Source: Pseudomonas sp. CROZ-RG-20F-R04-15 (GTDB lineage: Bacteria; Pseudomonadota; Gammaproteobacteria; Pseudomonadales; Pseudomonadaceae). From it: a stretch of 64,000 nucleotides of DNA. This document shows, piece by piece, positions 45,857-54,841 of the stretch (within the stretch, counting starts at the first letter, position 1; each line of letters starts with the position of its first letter). Where the stretch lies: contig NZ_JAKNQL010000001.1 in assembly GCF_022662375.1 (NCBI RefSeq), forward strand, positions 434,001-498,000. Reading direction: 5' to 3'. The notes under the pieces are model-generated. The model was given only the letters and a program-made list of their open reading frames with translations. It was not told the DNA's origin and searched no databases. The translations under genes and the position numbers were made by a program.

Positions 45857-46330
45857 CTGTGGGAGCGAGCCTGCTCGCGAAGGCGACCCGACAGCCGACC
45901 TGTTTTTTGCAAATGTACTCAATCCAACTGTGGGAGCGAGCCTGCTCGCGAAGGCGGCCTGACAGCCGACCTGTTTTCCGCAGGTGTACTCAATCCAACT
46001 GTAGGAGTGAGCCTGCTCGCGAAGGCGACCTGACAGCCGACCTGTTTTCCGCTGGTGTACTCAATTCAACTGTGGGAGCGAACCTGCTCGCGAAGGCGAC
46101 CTGACAGCCGACCTGTTTTCCGCAGATGTACTCAATTCAACTGTGGGAGCGAGCTTGCTCGCGAAGGCGGCCCGACAGCCGACCTGTTTTCCGCAGGTGT
46201 ACTCAATCCAACTGTGGGAGCGAGCCTGCTCGCGAAGGCGACCTGACAGCCGACCTGTTTTTTGCAGGTGTACTCAATTCAACTGTGGGAGCGAGCCTGC
46301 TCGCGAAGGCGGCCTGACAGCCGACCAGTC
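45857..46330. repeat. Exact 71-bp tandem array of REP monomers
   Basis: Seven head-to-tail units start at 45857, 45928, 45999, 46070, 46141, 46212 and 46283, each exactly 71 bases apart; the last is cut short near 46327. Each unit is one REP palindrome (GGGAGCGAGCCTGCTCGCGA with small changes) followed by AGGCGRCCYGACAGCCGACC, a T-rich patch and GTACTCAATYCAAC. All copies face the same way, unlike the inverted REP pairs elsewhere in the window. Confidence 0.95.
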
Positions 46331-46465
46331 TCTAGCTGACGACCCATAGCCCGCTCTGCCTCCGCCACTTCCTACATCTTTTTCAGAAACCTCCGATATT
46401 GAGCCTGGGTGCCGCGAGTGCTGTACTCAAGCCTCTGCTTTTCCAGAGTCCTTGAGTCCGCCTTG

Positions 46466-47848
46466 ATGAAAAAGCCTCCACCCTTGAAGGGCCGATCTGA
46501 CCCGGTGTTTGACTTATTGGTGCGCCCGCCCCACAAGCATCGTTTGGCGGATTATCTTGCTTTGCTCAAGCCGCTCGATGACCAAGGTCGTTATCTGCCA
46601 TTTGAAGCGTTGCGTTATCGCTGGGCGCCGGGGCTGGACGCCAAACTTTGTTGGGCCTTGGTCAAGAAGGCGCGGGCGGCCCAGTACATCAACCTTCTGC
46701 CGCTGGGTGAGCCGGTGCAGTGGGGCAAACTCCTGCTGACGCCGCTGGCACAGAAAACCATTTCCATCGTCGATCGGCAGGCCAGTACCGCGGCGCTGGA
46801 ATACATGACCAGCCAGATTGGCGAGCGGGCGCATTTCAGTTATCTGCTCAATGACTTGATCGAAGACGAGGCCATCGCCAGTAGCCAGCTGGAGGGCGCT
46901 GCGACTACCACGCGCGTGGCCAAGGACATGCTCAAGCAGCAGCGTTTGCCTCGTACTCCGGATGAACGCATGGTGATGGGTAATTACCGAATGATGAATT
47001 TTGCCTGGGAGAGGCGTTACGACCCCATGAGTGTGGAGTTGATTGCGGCGATTCATCGGGTGGGTGTCGAGGGTATCGATGACGAGCAGTATTCCCCCGG
47101 AGTGTTCAGGGCCAATGACGAAGTGGTCGTTCAGGACGGGGCGGGCAACACCGTGCACCGGCCACCGCCTGCTGCAGGATTGGTTTCGCGGTTGGAGCGA
47201 CTGTCGCACTGGATCAACCTGCCCGAAGGCTCACCGCAAGAGACGAGCTACCTGCATCCACTGATCAAGGCAATCACGCTGCACTTTGCTTTGGGCTACG
47301 AACATCCCTTTCGCGACGGCAACGGGCGGGTCGCCAGGGCGTTGTTTTACTGGTTCATGTTCAAGAACGAGTTTGCGGCGTTTCGCTACATTGCGATCAG
47401 TTTGTTACTGCGTAATGCACCGGTGAAATATGGACGCTCATACCTGCACACAGAGGCGGATGAGCTGGATCTGACTTATTTCATCGAGTTCCAGTGTTCG
47501 GTGATCCAGCGAGCGGTGCTCGGGTTTACCGATGTTTACCGCAAGAGCATGGTCTACACCGAATCGTTCGAGCGCTGGCTGGCGAATTCTGGCTACTTCG
47601 ATCAGATGACGGAAAAACAGCGCGCGGTGTATCAGGCTGCAAAAAGCGGGGAGGCGAAAGAGTTCACAGCGAGCAATGTGGCTGAGAATTTTGCTTGCTC
47701 GTATAGCGAGGCGATGTCGGCACTAGACGGATTAGACGAGTTGCGGGTTTTTGAACGAAGGAAGATGGGGCGGGAGTGGGTATTCTTTTTACGTAATCCT
47801 GTAGGTGGATGGAAGCATGGAGCGAATTCCTTCGCCCCCATGTTGTGA
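46466..47848 (+). CDS. Fic-domain protein (class II, N-terminal inhibitory helix)
   Basis: A 460-residue protein. An N-terminal region contains the (S/T)xxxE(G/N) inhibitory helix as Ser139-x3-Glu143-Gly144 (IASSQLEGAATTTRV). The Fic core carries His280 in HPFRDGNGRVARALFYWF, a full HPFxDGNGR active loop. A C-terminal winged-helix-like part (FTASNVAENFACSYSEAMSALDGLDELRVFERRK) follows. Fic enzymes usually transfer AMP from ATP to target hydroxyls, and the intact motif suggests activity held in check by Glu143. I use ATG 46466; the frame continues upstream only into the tandem-repeat region. It stands alone, with no antitoxin gene adjacent. Confidence 0.9.
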   Translation: MKKPPPLKGRSDPVFDLLVRPPHKHRLADYLALLKPLDDQGRYLPFEALRYRWAPGLDAKLCWALVKKARAAQYINLLPLGEPVQWGKLLLTPLAQKTISIVDRQASTAALEYMTSQIGERAHFSYLLNDLIEDEAIASSQLEGAATTTRVAKDMLKQQRLPRTPDERMVMGNYRMMNFAWERRYDPMSVELIAAIHRVGVEGIDDEQYSPGVFRANDEVVVQDGAGNTVHRPPPAAGLVSRLERLSHWINLPEGSPQETSYLHPLIKAITLHFALGYEHPFRDGNGRVARALFYWFMFKNEFAAFRYIAISLLLRNAPVKYGRSYLHTEADELDLTYFIEFQCSVIQRAVLGFTDVYRKSMVYTESFERWLANSGYFDQMTEKQRAVYQAAKSGEAKEFTASNVAENFACSYSEAMSALDGLDELRVFERRKMGREWVFFLRNPVGGWKHGANSFAPML

Positions 47849-47852
47849 CCGC

Positions 47853-48542
47853 TTAAAGCGTGCCGAACACCTTCTTCGCCAGACTGGTCGCCGCAGCGGC
47901 CGGGTTCTGGCGGATGGTTTCTTCCTGTTTGCCGATCATTTCGAACAAGCCATTCAGCGCTTGTTCGGTGACGTAGTTTTCAACATTGGCGCTCTTCGCA
48001 TCAACAACGCCAAACGCAGCAGCCTGACCAGCAAACGAGTTGTACTTCTGCGCTACGCCAACCTTGTCGGTCGCTTGCTTGACGATCGGCAGGAACTTGG
48101 CGCGGATCTGTTCGCGGCTGGATTTGTCGAGGTATTGCGTGGCCGAATCCTTGCCGCCGCTGAGGATGCCTTTGGCGTCTTCCACGCTCATTTTCTTCAC
48201 GGCGTCGACGAGGATTGGCTGGGCCTGGGTCACGGCGGATTCGGCGGCCTTGTTCATGGCGGTTTCCAGTTCTTCAACCTGAGCGCCCATGCCGAAGGCT
48301 TTCATTTTGCTCGCGGCTTTGCCGAGTTTGCCCGGCAGCTCGATCTTCACGTCGGGGTTGTTGCTGAAACCGCCGGGGGTGCCGAGTTGTTTGACGGCGA
48401 TTTGCGCGCCTTGGGTCAGGGCATCCTTGAGGCCGCCGGTGGCGTCTTTTTGCGACAGGTCACTCAGCGACAGGGCCAGCGCGCTGGCGGAGATCATCAG
48501 GCCCGCGCACAGGCCGGCGAAGCGAAGGGTAGGGCGGAACAT
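47853..48542 (-). CDS. DUF4197 secreted protein
   Basis: A 229-residue protein with a Sec signal peptide (RFAGLCAGLMISASALALSLSDLS). The mature part is mostly alpha-helical: GLKDALTQGAQIAVKQLGTPGGFSNNPDVKIELP at the start, then an amphipathic middle and DSATQYLDKSSREQIRAKFLPIVKQATDKVGV. This matches DUF4197, periplasmic, function unknown. It is convergent with the Fic gene, with only four bases between stops. Confidence 0.87.
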   Translation of the reverse strand: MFRPTLRFAGLCAGLMISASALALSLSDLSQKDATGGLKDALTQGAQIAVKQLGTPGGFSNNPDVKIELPGKLGKAASKMKAFGMGAQVEELETAMNKAAESAVTQAQPILVDAVKKMSVEDAKGILSGGKDSATQYLDKSSREQIRAKFLPIVKQATDKVGVAQKYNSFAGQAAAFGVVDAKSANVENYVTEQALNGLFEMIGKQEETIRQNPAAAATSLAKKVFGTL

Positions 48543-48582
48543 GGCGGCTTCCTTGTTGCGGAAAAGGGTTGCGGAAAATGAA

Positions 48583-48981
48583 TTAACGAACGGCGTCGAC
48601 GCGGATTTTCAGCGGCTGCGGGTCGTTGCCGTCGAGTTGCACGGCGTGGTTTTCGGTGGTGATGAACATCAGTTCGCCGTTGACTTCAATGCGCGCGCTG
48701 ACCGAGTAACGATGGCCGGGTTTGACCTGCGCCGGATCGTAGCTCAAGTGGAAGGGCAGCGGCACCTGGCCTTTGACCGGGCCTTTTTGCTCGTCCAGTA
48801 CGACGGCAGGCGCATCGGCCAGCGAGACGTCTTGCAGGCTGACGCTGAGGGTCGCGCTCGGTGGCAGGGCGATGCGCTGCAGGTAGAACACTTCACCGTC
48901 GAGGCCGACCTTGCCGGCAGGTGTGGTCGACTGGCAGGCGCTGAGCAGAGTAGCGGCGGCGAGTAGGGTGAGTTTTTTCAT
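48583..48981 (-). CDS. YbaY-like lipoprotein
   Basis: A 132-residue lipoprotein with signal MKKLTLLAAATLLSAC (lipobox LSAC). The single beta-sandwich domain has VFYLQRIALPPSATLSVSLQDVSLADAPAVVL and HRYSVSARIEVNGELMFITTENHAV, the DUF4377/YbaY pattern. E. coli YbaY is a periplasmic-facing lipoprotein of unclear role. It is upstream of the DUF4197 gene on the same strand. Confidence 0.85.
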   Translation of the reverse strand: MKKLTLLAAATLLSACQSTTPAGKVGLDGEVFYLQRIALPPSATLSVSLQDVSLADAPAVVLDEQKGPVKGQVPLPFHLSYDPAQVKPGHRYSVSARIEVNGELMFITTENHAVQLDGNDPQPLKIRVDAVR

Positions 48982-49000
48982 CGGAAGTTCTCCTTTTCAA

Positions 49001-49104
49001 TGTGGGAGCGACGGTGCGACGATTCGACCTGCTCGCGAAGGCGTTGTTTCAGTCGCTGAGAGGTCGACTGGCACTCCGTCTTCGCGAGCAAGCTCACTCC
49101 CACC
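49001..49104. repeat. REP pair with one expanded arm
   Basis: The left arm is GGGAGCGA followed by the same extra CGGTGCGACGATTCGA and CCTGCTCGCGAAGG seen at about 3637-3672. The right arm is a normal, slightly degenerate palindrome (CTTCGCGAGCAAGCTCACTC). Located between the YbaY-like and plsB genes. Confidence 0.85.
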
Positions 49105-49113
49105 TGGTTTGCA

Positions 49114-51615
49114 TCAGGTCTCGGGTGGTGCGACGACCTGATCGGCAGCATCCTCAATGCGATGCAGCGCGACCTGACGTATCGACAGGCGAATCTCCGC
49201 CGGCAACACGCGTTTGGCCGCACCTTCGGCGAGCTCGCCGAGCAGTTCGTGATAACTCAGTTTGCCGGCCTCGTCGCGGCGCAGCACGTCGAGGTCGAGC
49301 ATCGTCTGGATGAAGTGACGGAACAGGCTCTTGTCGAAGAACTCCGGGGCATTCAAGCCATGGAGGATCGACAGACGCTGGGCCATGACCGTGCAGAGGT
49401 CTTCCAGCTCTTCGGCGCTGACGGTGTTCTGGCCGCTGTTGAGCAGTAAGGACACGGTCATGTAGAAACGCTGCAGGGTCTGCGCGATGCTCTTCGACAG
49501 CAGCGTCAGCAGCACGAAATGCCGCGAACTTGGCGCCGGGCGCAGGTACACATCCTTCTCGAAACGCAGCAGGCCTTGCTCGACGAACGCTTCGAGCCAC
49601 TGATCAACCACACCGTCCAGTTCGTCCAGCGTCCAGCGAATGAACAGCTCTGACTGCAAGTACGGATACAGCGCGCGGGTGTAGCGCAGGATCTGTTCGC
49701 GGCTCATGCGCGAAGCGCTCTGGAAGAAGCTCGCCAGCAGCGCTGGCAGGGCAAAGATGTGCAGCACGTTGTTGCGGTAGTAGGTCATCAGGACGGCATT
49801 TTGCTCATCCAGATAGAGAATCTTGCCCAGCGCATCGTTCTGCTCGGCGAGCAGATCCATGTCCTTCACATGCTCGATCAGCGCGCGGCCGTCGCCTTCT
49901 GGCAGCGTTGTGTGCGGCGAGTACGGAACCTTGCGCAGCAGTGCCAGATACAGATCGAGCACCCGTGCCATGGCGCGATCATCCAGCGCCAGACGCGTGG
50001 TCGACAGCAGTGCCAGCGCCACCAGGTTGACCGGGTTGATCGCGGCGGCTTCGTTCAAGTGCTGCGCGACTTTCTCGCCGAGGCGGTTGGTGGTTTCGTT
50101 AAGCCACGCCGGTTTGTACTGCGGGCCGAGGTCCTGCTGGCGCCAGTCCGGTTGTTCGGCGTCGAGGAATTCCGCCAGTTTGATCGGCTCACCGAAGTTG
50201 ACGGCGACCTGACCGAAACGCTGCTTGAGCGCACCGATGACTTTGAAGATGTCGAAGATCGATTCTTTCTTCTTGCTCGCGCCGCGCAGCTCGCCAAGGT
50301 AGGTGCGACCTTCCAGTACGCGCTCGTAACCGATGTACACCGGCACAAACACGATCGGCATGCGCGACGAACGCAGGAAACTGCGCATCGTAATCGCGAG
50401 CATGCCGGTTTTCGGTTGCAGCATACGCCCGGTGCGCGAGCGGCCGCCCTCGACAAAGTACTCGACCGGGAAACCTTTGGTGAACAGGGTGTGCAGGTAT
50501 TCGTTGAACACCGAGGTGTACAGCGGATTGCCCTTGAACGTGCGACGCATGAAGAACGCACCGCCGCGACGCAGCAGGCTGCCGATCACCGGCATGTTCA
50601 GGTTGATCCCGGCGGCAATGTGCGGCGGGGTCAGGCCGTTGCGGAACAGCAGATACGAGAGCAGCAGGTAGTCGATGTGGCTGCGGTGGCACGGCACGTA
50701 GATCACTTCGTGACCCTGAGCGACTTTCTGCACGCCTTCGATGTGGTTGACCTTGATGCCGTCGTAGATCTTGTTCCAGAACCAGCTCAGCACCACTTCG
50801 AGGAAGCGGATCGCCGTGTAGGTGTAGTCCGAGGCGATCTCGTTACCATAGCGCAGGGCCTGAGCCTTGGCTTTTTCCGCGGAGATGTTTTCGCGCTCGG
50901 CTTCGTCGAGGATCGCTTGCTTGACCAGCGGCTGGTTGAGCAGGCCTTTGACCAGATTACGCCGGTGGGAAATGTCCGGGCCGATCACCGCCGCTTTCAG
51001 ATTGCGGAAGTGCACGCGCAGGATGCGCTGGGCCATGCGCACGGTGCGCTCGTGGCCCTTGTTGTGCTCGATCAATTCGCGCAGATGAATCGGCGCGGAG
51101 AACTGCACGCGGGTTTTACGCCCGAGAACAATGATGCTCAGCAGGCGACGCAGGCGCCCGGTAACCGCCCAACTGTCGGCGAACAGCAGTTTCCACGGAC
51201 TGTTTTCGCTGTCGGGCGACTGGCCCCAAAACACGCTGACCGGAATGATTTGCGCATCTTCGGCAGCGTTCTGCGTGAGCGCACTGACCAAGCGGGTCAA
51301 GGTCGGCGGTGCACCGCGTTTGTCCTGACGACCGAGCCAGTCCGGATCCGGCGTCAGATAGAAAAACGCCGCCGGCTCGATCAACGAACCCACCGACACC
51401 GGCAGCACCGGACGCGGCAGGCCGGCCTTGGTGCATTCGGTGTCAAGCACCGCCAGGTCGGTCAGCGATGGGTTTTGCAGGACGTAGAACACCGGACGAC
51501 TGCGGTCGAGGTTAAGGGTGAACGACGACTGGTTGATCGTCTCCGAGCGAACCCAGAGGTACAACAGTCGGCGCAAGGTGCCAAACACAAGACGGCGGAA
51601 CGGGGAACGGGTCAT
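49114..51615 (-). CDS. plsB: Glycerol-3-phosphate acyltransferase PlsB
   Basis: An 833-residue protein, in the usual 800-840 range of PlsB. The catalytic HX4D motif is [17 protein letters not shown] near residue 305. The substrate-binding blocks are [42 protein letters not shown] and [14 protein letters not shown]. It adds the first acyl chain to glycerol-3-phosphate at the inner membrane. ATG 51615 begins [21 protein letters not shown], a membrane-associated N-terminus. Confidence 0.95.
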   Translation of the reverse strand: MTRSPFRRLVFGTLRRLLYLWVRSETINQSSFTLNLDRSRPVFYVLQNPSLTDLAVLDTECTKAGLPRPVLPVSVGSLIEPAAFFYLTPDPDWLGRQDKRGAPPTLTRLVSALTQNAAEDAQIIPVSVFWGQSPDSENSPWKLLFADSWAVTGRLRRLLSIIVLGRKTRVQFSAPIHLRELIEHNKGHERTVRMAQRILRVHFRNLKAAVIGPDISHRRNLVKGLLNQPLVKQAILDEAERENISAEKAKAQALRYGNEIASDYTYTAIRFLEVVLSWFWNKIYDGIKVNHIEGVQKVAQGHEVIYVPCHRSHIDYLLLSYLLFRNGLTPPHIAAGINLNMPVIGSLLRRGGAFFMRRTFKGNPLYTSVFNEYLHTLFTKGFPVEYFVEGGRSRTGRMLQPKTGMLAITMRSFLRSSRMPIVFVPVYIGYERVLEGRTYLGELRGASKKKESIFDIFKVIGALKQRFGQVAVNFGEPIKLAEFLDAEQPDWRQQDLGPQYKPAWLNETTNRLGEKVAQHLNEAAAINPVNLVALALLSTTRLALDDRAMARVLDLYLALLRKVPYSPHTTLPEGDGRALIEHVKDMDLLAEQNDALGKILYLDEQNAVLMTYYRNNVLHIFALPALLASFFQSASRMSREQILRYTRALYPYLQSELFIRWTLDELDGVVDQWLEAFVEQGLLRFEKDVYLRPAPSSRHFVLLTLLSKSIAQTLQRFYMTVSLLLNSGQNTVSAEELEDLCTVMAQRLSILHGLNAPEFFDKSLFRHFIQTMLDLDVLRRDEAGKLSYHELLGELAEGAAKRVLPAEIRLSIRQVALHRIEDAADQVVAPPET

Positions 51616-51716
51616 ACGGCTTCTGCGTGAGTGAATAAACCGAGCGGCTGCTCGGGAGGGCGATAGTGTGCCGTATTAGCTGAAAATCGGCAAAAAAGCG
51701 GCGAAGTAATCTCCTG

Positions 51717-51744
51717 TTGAGAGTTATCGCGCCTGTCATATACT
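51717..51744 (+). promoter_or_regulatory. Candidate sigma-70 promoter of the cold-shock gene
   Basis: TTGAGA (51717-51722) and TATACT (51739-51744) are separated by 16 bases. They lie about 110 bases before the cold-shock ATG, leaving a long 5' untranslated leader as is usual for csp genes. Confidence 0.55.
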
Positions 51745-51852
51745 CGGCGGTCTGTCGCCGGGGCCCTTTTATGGACGTCGGACGCAGGCTGACGTTCCTC
51801 AAAGGCTTTCCTGCGAAAAGCCTGTTCAATAATAAAAAAGGAGTATGAACAG

Positions 51853-52062
51853 ATGGCAACACGTGAAACCGGCAACGTGAAGTGGTTCAACGACGCCAAA
51901 GGCTACGGCTTTATCCAGCGCGAAGACGGGGTGGACGTGTTCGTACATTACCGCGCGATTCGTGGCGAAGGGCACCGGTCGCTGACCGAAGGCCAGCAGG
52001 TTGAATACGCGGTGATTACTGGCGAGAAGGGTTTGCAGGCTGAGGATGTGGTAGGCCTGTAA
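51853..52062 (+). CDS. Cold-shock domain protein (CspA family)
   Basis: A 69-residue single cold-shock domain: [20 protein letters not shown] contains RNP1 (KGYGFI) and [10 protein letters not shown] contains RNP2. Such proteins bind single-stranded nucleic acids and act as RNA chaperones or antiterminators. AAGGAG lies nine bases before the ATG. Member identity (CspA, CspD, CapB) cannot be fixed. Confidence 0.93.
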   Translation: MATRETGNVKWFNDAKGYGFIQREDGVDVFVHYRAIRGEGHRSLTEGQQVEYAVITGEKGLQAEDVVGL

Positions 52063-52078
52063 GTCCCTGAAAACCATT

Positions 52079-52168
52079 GTGGGAGCGAGCCTGCTCGCGA
52101 ATGCATAGTGTCAGTCGATGTGAATGGTGACTGATCCACCGCATTCGCGAGCAGGCTCGCTCCCACAT
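52079..52168. repeat. REP inverted pair
   Basis: Two facing GGGAGCGAGCCTGCTCGCGA palindromes joined by about 45 bases, between the cold-shock gene and the convergent 125-residue gene. Confidence 0.9.
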
Positions 52169-52189
52169 TTGTATCCGCGTTGCCTGTTG

Positions 52190-52567
52190 TTACGCGGTTT
52201 TCCAGGTGATTTCTTCTTCACCATCGGCGCTGATGCGCATCCAGCGATCCGCCGTCTCTTCACCTTCTTCCTCGACCCACGTCCCCGGTGCGCAGCGCAC
52301 TTCGACGTTCAGCGCAGCAAATGCGGCGCGGGCGCAGGCGATGTCGTCGTCCCACGGGGTCTGGTCGCTTTCCAGGTACAGGCTGTTCCATTTGCCCACG
52401 GCTTTCGGCAGCCAGGTCACCGGCACGTTGCCGGCCTTGCATTTGTAGGTCTGGCCTTTCTGTACCCAGTCACTGCATGGGCCCAACGCGGCGCCCAGCC
52501 AGGCTGAAATGGCCTTGTGGTCGACGTCGGCGTCTTTCAGGTAAATCTCGATGTCCGGTTGGCGCAT
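52190..52567 (-). CDS. Conserved Pseudomonas hypothetical protein
   Basis: A 125-residue soluble acidic protein: MRQPDIEIYLKDADVDHKAISAWLGAALGPCSDWVQKGQTYKCKAGNVPVTWLPKAVGKW, then Trp- and Glu-rich sequence to the end (RWMRISADGEEEITWKT). ATG 52567 is preceded by GAGGA; the frame further upstream lacks a ribosome site. It lies 75 bases downstream of the rlmA stop on the same strand. No recognised domain. Confidence 0.72.
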   Translation of the reverse strand: MRQPDIEIYLKDADVDHKAISAWLGAALGPCSDWVQKGQTYKCKAGNVPVTWLPKAVGKWNSLYLESDQTPWDDDIACARAAFAALNVEVRCAPGTWVEEEGEETADRWMRISADGEEEITWKTA

Positions 52568-52642
52568 GGATGTCCTCACTGCGGGTCTGAAAAATCCATT
52601 CGCGGATTTAGCCGGCCCCGGGCACTCGCCCGAGACCAAAAG

Positions 52643-53452
52643 TTATTGAAGAACGAAATAATCGTAGCGCATCGACACGGTGGTCTCGAACGGCTCGGCC
52701 TGTTCGATCACCGCCGCACGACGCTCGGCACTGGCGCGCCAGCCGTGGGGCGTCATCGCCAAAAGGTTGGCGCGATCCTCGGGCTTGTCCAGCGTCAGCT
52801 TGAATTCCAGAGTTTCACTGTGCGCCAGCGCCATGCCTTCCGGTACCAGGGCCAGATGCTTGTCGTCGGTGTATTCGCGAACTTCGTCGTACAGGCGTTC
52901 GCGCAGTTCCATCAGATGGCCGCTGGTCGGGCCGACTTTCATCAAACCGCCGCCGACACTGAGCAGACGCTTGGCTTCTTCCCAGTCCAGAGGACTGAAA
53001 ACACTGGCGAGAAACTGGCAACTGCCCGACGCCAACGGCACACGGGCCATGCTGGCGATCAACCAGCTAATCGCCGGATTACGTTTGCAGGCGCGTTTGA
53101 CCGCCTCGCGGGAGATGTCCAGCGCATAGCCATCCGCGTTCGGCAAAGCCTCGGCGATCTGCGCAGTGTAATAACCCTCGCCACAGCCGATGTCGACCCA
53201 GCGATCCGGCGCATAACTCGCCGCCAGCTCGGCCAGGCGCTTGGCCACCGGCGCGTAATGGCCGGCGTTCAAGAAGTCACGGCGCGCTTCGACCATGGCC
53301 TGGTTATCGCCAGGGTCGCGGCTGTTTTTGTGCTGCACGGGCAACAGGTTCAGATAACCCTGCCGCGCACGATCGAAGCGATGGCCTGCCGGGCAGACCA
53401 CACCGTTGTCCACTGTGTTCAGCGGTTCACCGCAAATGGGGCAAGCCAGCAT
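52643..53452 (-). CDS. rlmA: 23S rRNA (guanine-N1)-methyltransferase RlmA
   Basis: A 269-residue protein. The N-terminal zinc-binding part ([31 protein letters not shown]) has Cys-x2-Cys and Cys-x3-His ligands. A SAM methyltransferase domain follows with motif I WVDIGCGEGYYTAQIA and ASVFSPLDWEEAKRLL. The combination is RlmA, which methylates N1 of G745 in helix 35 of 23S rRNA. Its start overlaps the dapE stop by one base, so it is coupled to dapE. Confidence 0.92.
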   Translation of the reverse strand: MLACPICGEPLNTVDNGVVCPAGHRFDRARQGYLNLLPVQHKNSRDPGDNQAMVEARRDFLNAGHYAPVAKRLAELAASYAPDRWVDIGCGEGYYTAQIAEALPNADGYALDISREAVKRACKRNPAISWLIASMARVPLASGSCQFLASVFSPLDWEEAKRLLSVGGGLMKVGPTSGHLMELRERLYDEVREYTDDKHLALVPEGMALAHSETLEFKLTLDKPEDRANLLAMTPHGWRASAERRAAVIEQAEPFETTVSMRYDYFVLQ

Positions 53453-54603
53453 CAGGCGAGCAACTTGATCAGGGTCTGATAGTAGATCTCGGTCAATACG
53501 TCGAGATCGGCTGCCAGTACACGTTCGTTTACCTGGTGGATGGTCGCGTTGACCGGCCCCAGTTCAACCACTTGCGTGCCCATGGTCGCGATGAAGCGGC
53601 CATCGGAAGTCCCACCGCTGGTCGACGCCTTGGTCTCGCGACCGGTGATGGTCTTGATGCTTGCCGACACCGCGTCGAGCAGAGCGCCCGGTTCGGTAAG
53701 GAATGGCAGACCGGAGAGCGCCCAGTCGATATGCCAGTCCAGATCGTGCTTGTCGAGAATATCGGCCACGCGTTTCTGCAGGCCTTCGACGGTCGATTCG
53801 GTGGAGAAACGGAAGTTGAACACCGCCACCAGATCGCCCGGAATCACGTTGGTCGCGCCGGTGCCGGAGTTGACGTTGGAAATCTGGAAACTGGTCGGCG
53901 GGAAGAAATCGTTGCCGTGGTCCCAGTGCTCGGCGGCCAGTTCGGCCAGCGCCGGCGCGGCGAGATGGATCGGATTCTTCGCCAGGTGTGGATAGGCGAC
54001 GTGACCCTGAATACCTTTGACGGTGAGCTTGGCGCCCAGCGAGCCGCGACGGCCGTTTTTCACGACGTCGCCGACCAATGTGGTGCTCGACGGCTCGCCG
54101 ACAATGCACCAGTCCAGACGCTCGTTACGCGCGGCCAAACGTTCGACCACAGCCTTGGTGCCGTGGTGGGCCGGGCCTTCTTCGTCGCTGGTGATCAGGA
54201 ACGCGACCTTGCCTTTGTGGTTCGGGTAATCGGCGACGAAGCGCTCGGCAGCGACGGTCATCGACGCCAGACTGCCTTTCATGTCCGCTGCGCCACGTCC
54301 GCAAAGCATGCCGTGCTCATCGATCACGGCGTTGAACGGGTCGATCTGCCACGCGGTCACCGGACCGGTCGGCACCACGTCGGTGTGGCCGGCGAAGCAC
54401 AGCACCGGGCCGTCGTTGTTGCCGTGGGTCGCCCAGAAGTTATCCACATCTTCGATGCGCATCGGCTCGAGGCTGAAACCGGCATCGCCCAGGCGCTGCA
54501 TCATCTGCTTCTGGCAATCGGCGTCGACCGGCGTCACGGACGGACGGCGGATCAGGTCGATGGCGAGTTGGAGGGTCGGCGAAAGGTCGGCGTGGGCCGT
54601 CAT
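53452..54603 (-). CDS. dapE: Succinyl-diaminopimelate desuccinylase DapE
   Basis: A 383-residue M20 zinc peptidase-family enzyme. The metal sites are [11 protein letters not shown] (His, Asp) and [18 protein letters not shown] (catalytic and metal Glu), with [14 protein letters not shown] carrying the bridging Asp. Dimerisation and substrate residues are in [15 protein letters not shown] and [16 protein letters not shown]. It hydrolyses N-succinyl-LL-diaminopimelate in lysine and cell-wall synthesis; dapD at 60.3 kb acts upstream. ATG 54603 with GGAG six bases before it is chosen over 54684, which starts in a REP. Confidence 0.96.
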   Translation of the reverse strand: MTAHADLSPTLQLAIDLIRRPSVTPVDADCQKQMMQRLGDAGFSLEPMRIEDVDNFWATHGNNDGPVLCFAGHTDVVPTGPVTAWQIDPFNAVIDEHGMLCGRGAADMKGSLASMTVAAERFVADYPNHKGKVAFLITSDEEGPAHHGTKAVVERLAARNERLDWCIVGEPSSTTLVGDVVKNGRRGSLGAKLTVKGIQGHVAYPHLAKNPIHLAAPALAELAAEHWDHGNDFFPPTSFQISNVNSGTGATNVIPGDLVAVFNFRFSTESTVEGLQKRVADILDKHDLDWHIDWALSGLPFLTEPGALLDAVSASIKTITGRETKASTSGGTSDGRFIATMGTQVVELGPVNATIHQVNERVLAADLDVLTEIYYQTLIKLLA

Positions 54604-54638
54604 GGAAAACTCCGGGATCATGAATTTGAGCGAGGGCC

Positions 54639-54730
54639 AATGTGGGAGCGAGCCTGCTCGCGAATGCGGCGTATCAGGCAACATAAGGGTTGAATGTTAC
54701 AAAGCCTTCGCGAGCAAGCTCGCTCCCACA
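54639..54730. repeat. REP inverted pair
   Basis: Two facing palindromes, one GGGAGCGAGCCTGCTCGCGA and one with AAGC, joined by about 50 bases upstream of dapE. Confidence 0.9.
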
Positions 54731-54796
54731 GGGATTGGGTTCGGTCGGTTACACCGCGTATCACGCCAAGCCCCGCAAAATGGCGGATATCTTAAA

Positions 54797-54825
54797 GCAA
54801 AACGGCGACCATTGGCCGCCGTTTA
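54797..54825 (-). terminator. Rho-independent terminator of the glucan synthase gene
   Basis: On the minus strand AAACGGCG-(9 bases)-CGCCGTTT is followed by TTGCTTT. It lies 17-40 bases past the stop of the ndvB-like gene. Confidence 0.85.
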
Positions 54826-54841
54826 GTGCATCGATGAGGAT

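Noticed and set aside
45857..46330. Possible CRISPR array because of regular spacing
   Set aside because: The whole 71-base period is repeated, with no unique spacers, and no cas genes are present. It is a tandem satellite of REP units.
45859..46349. Overlapping small open frames encoding peptides such as GSEPAREGGLTAD
   Set aside because: They arise because a 71-base repeat keeps shifting frame through REP palindromes; they have no ribosome sites and the same peptide appears from REP copies across the window.
49759..51630. 623-codon open frame opposite plsB
   Set aside because: Antisense to the clearly recognised plsB, rich in His, Gln and Arg, with no start signal or known motif.
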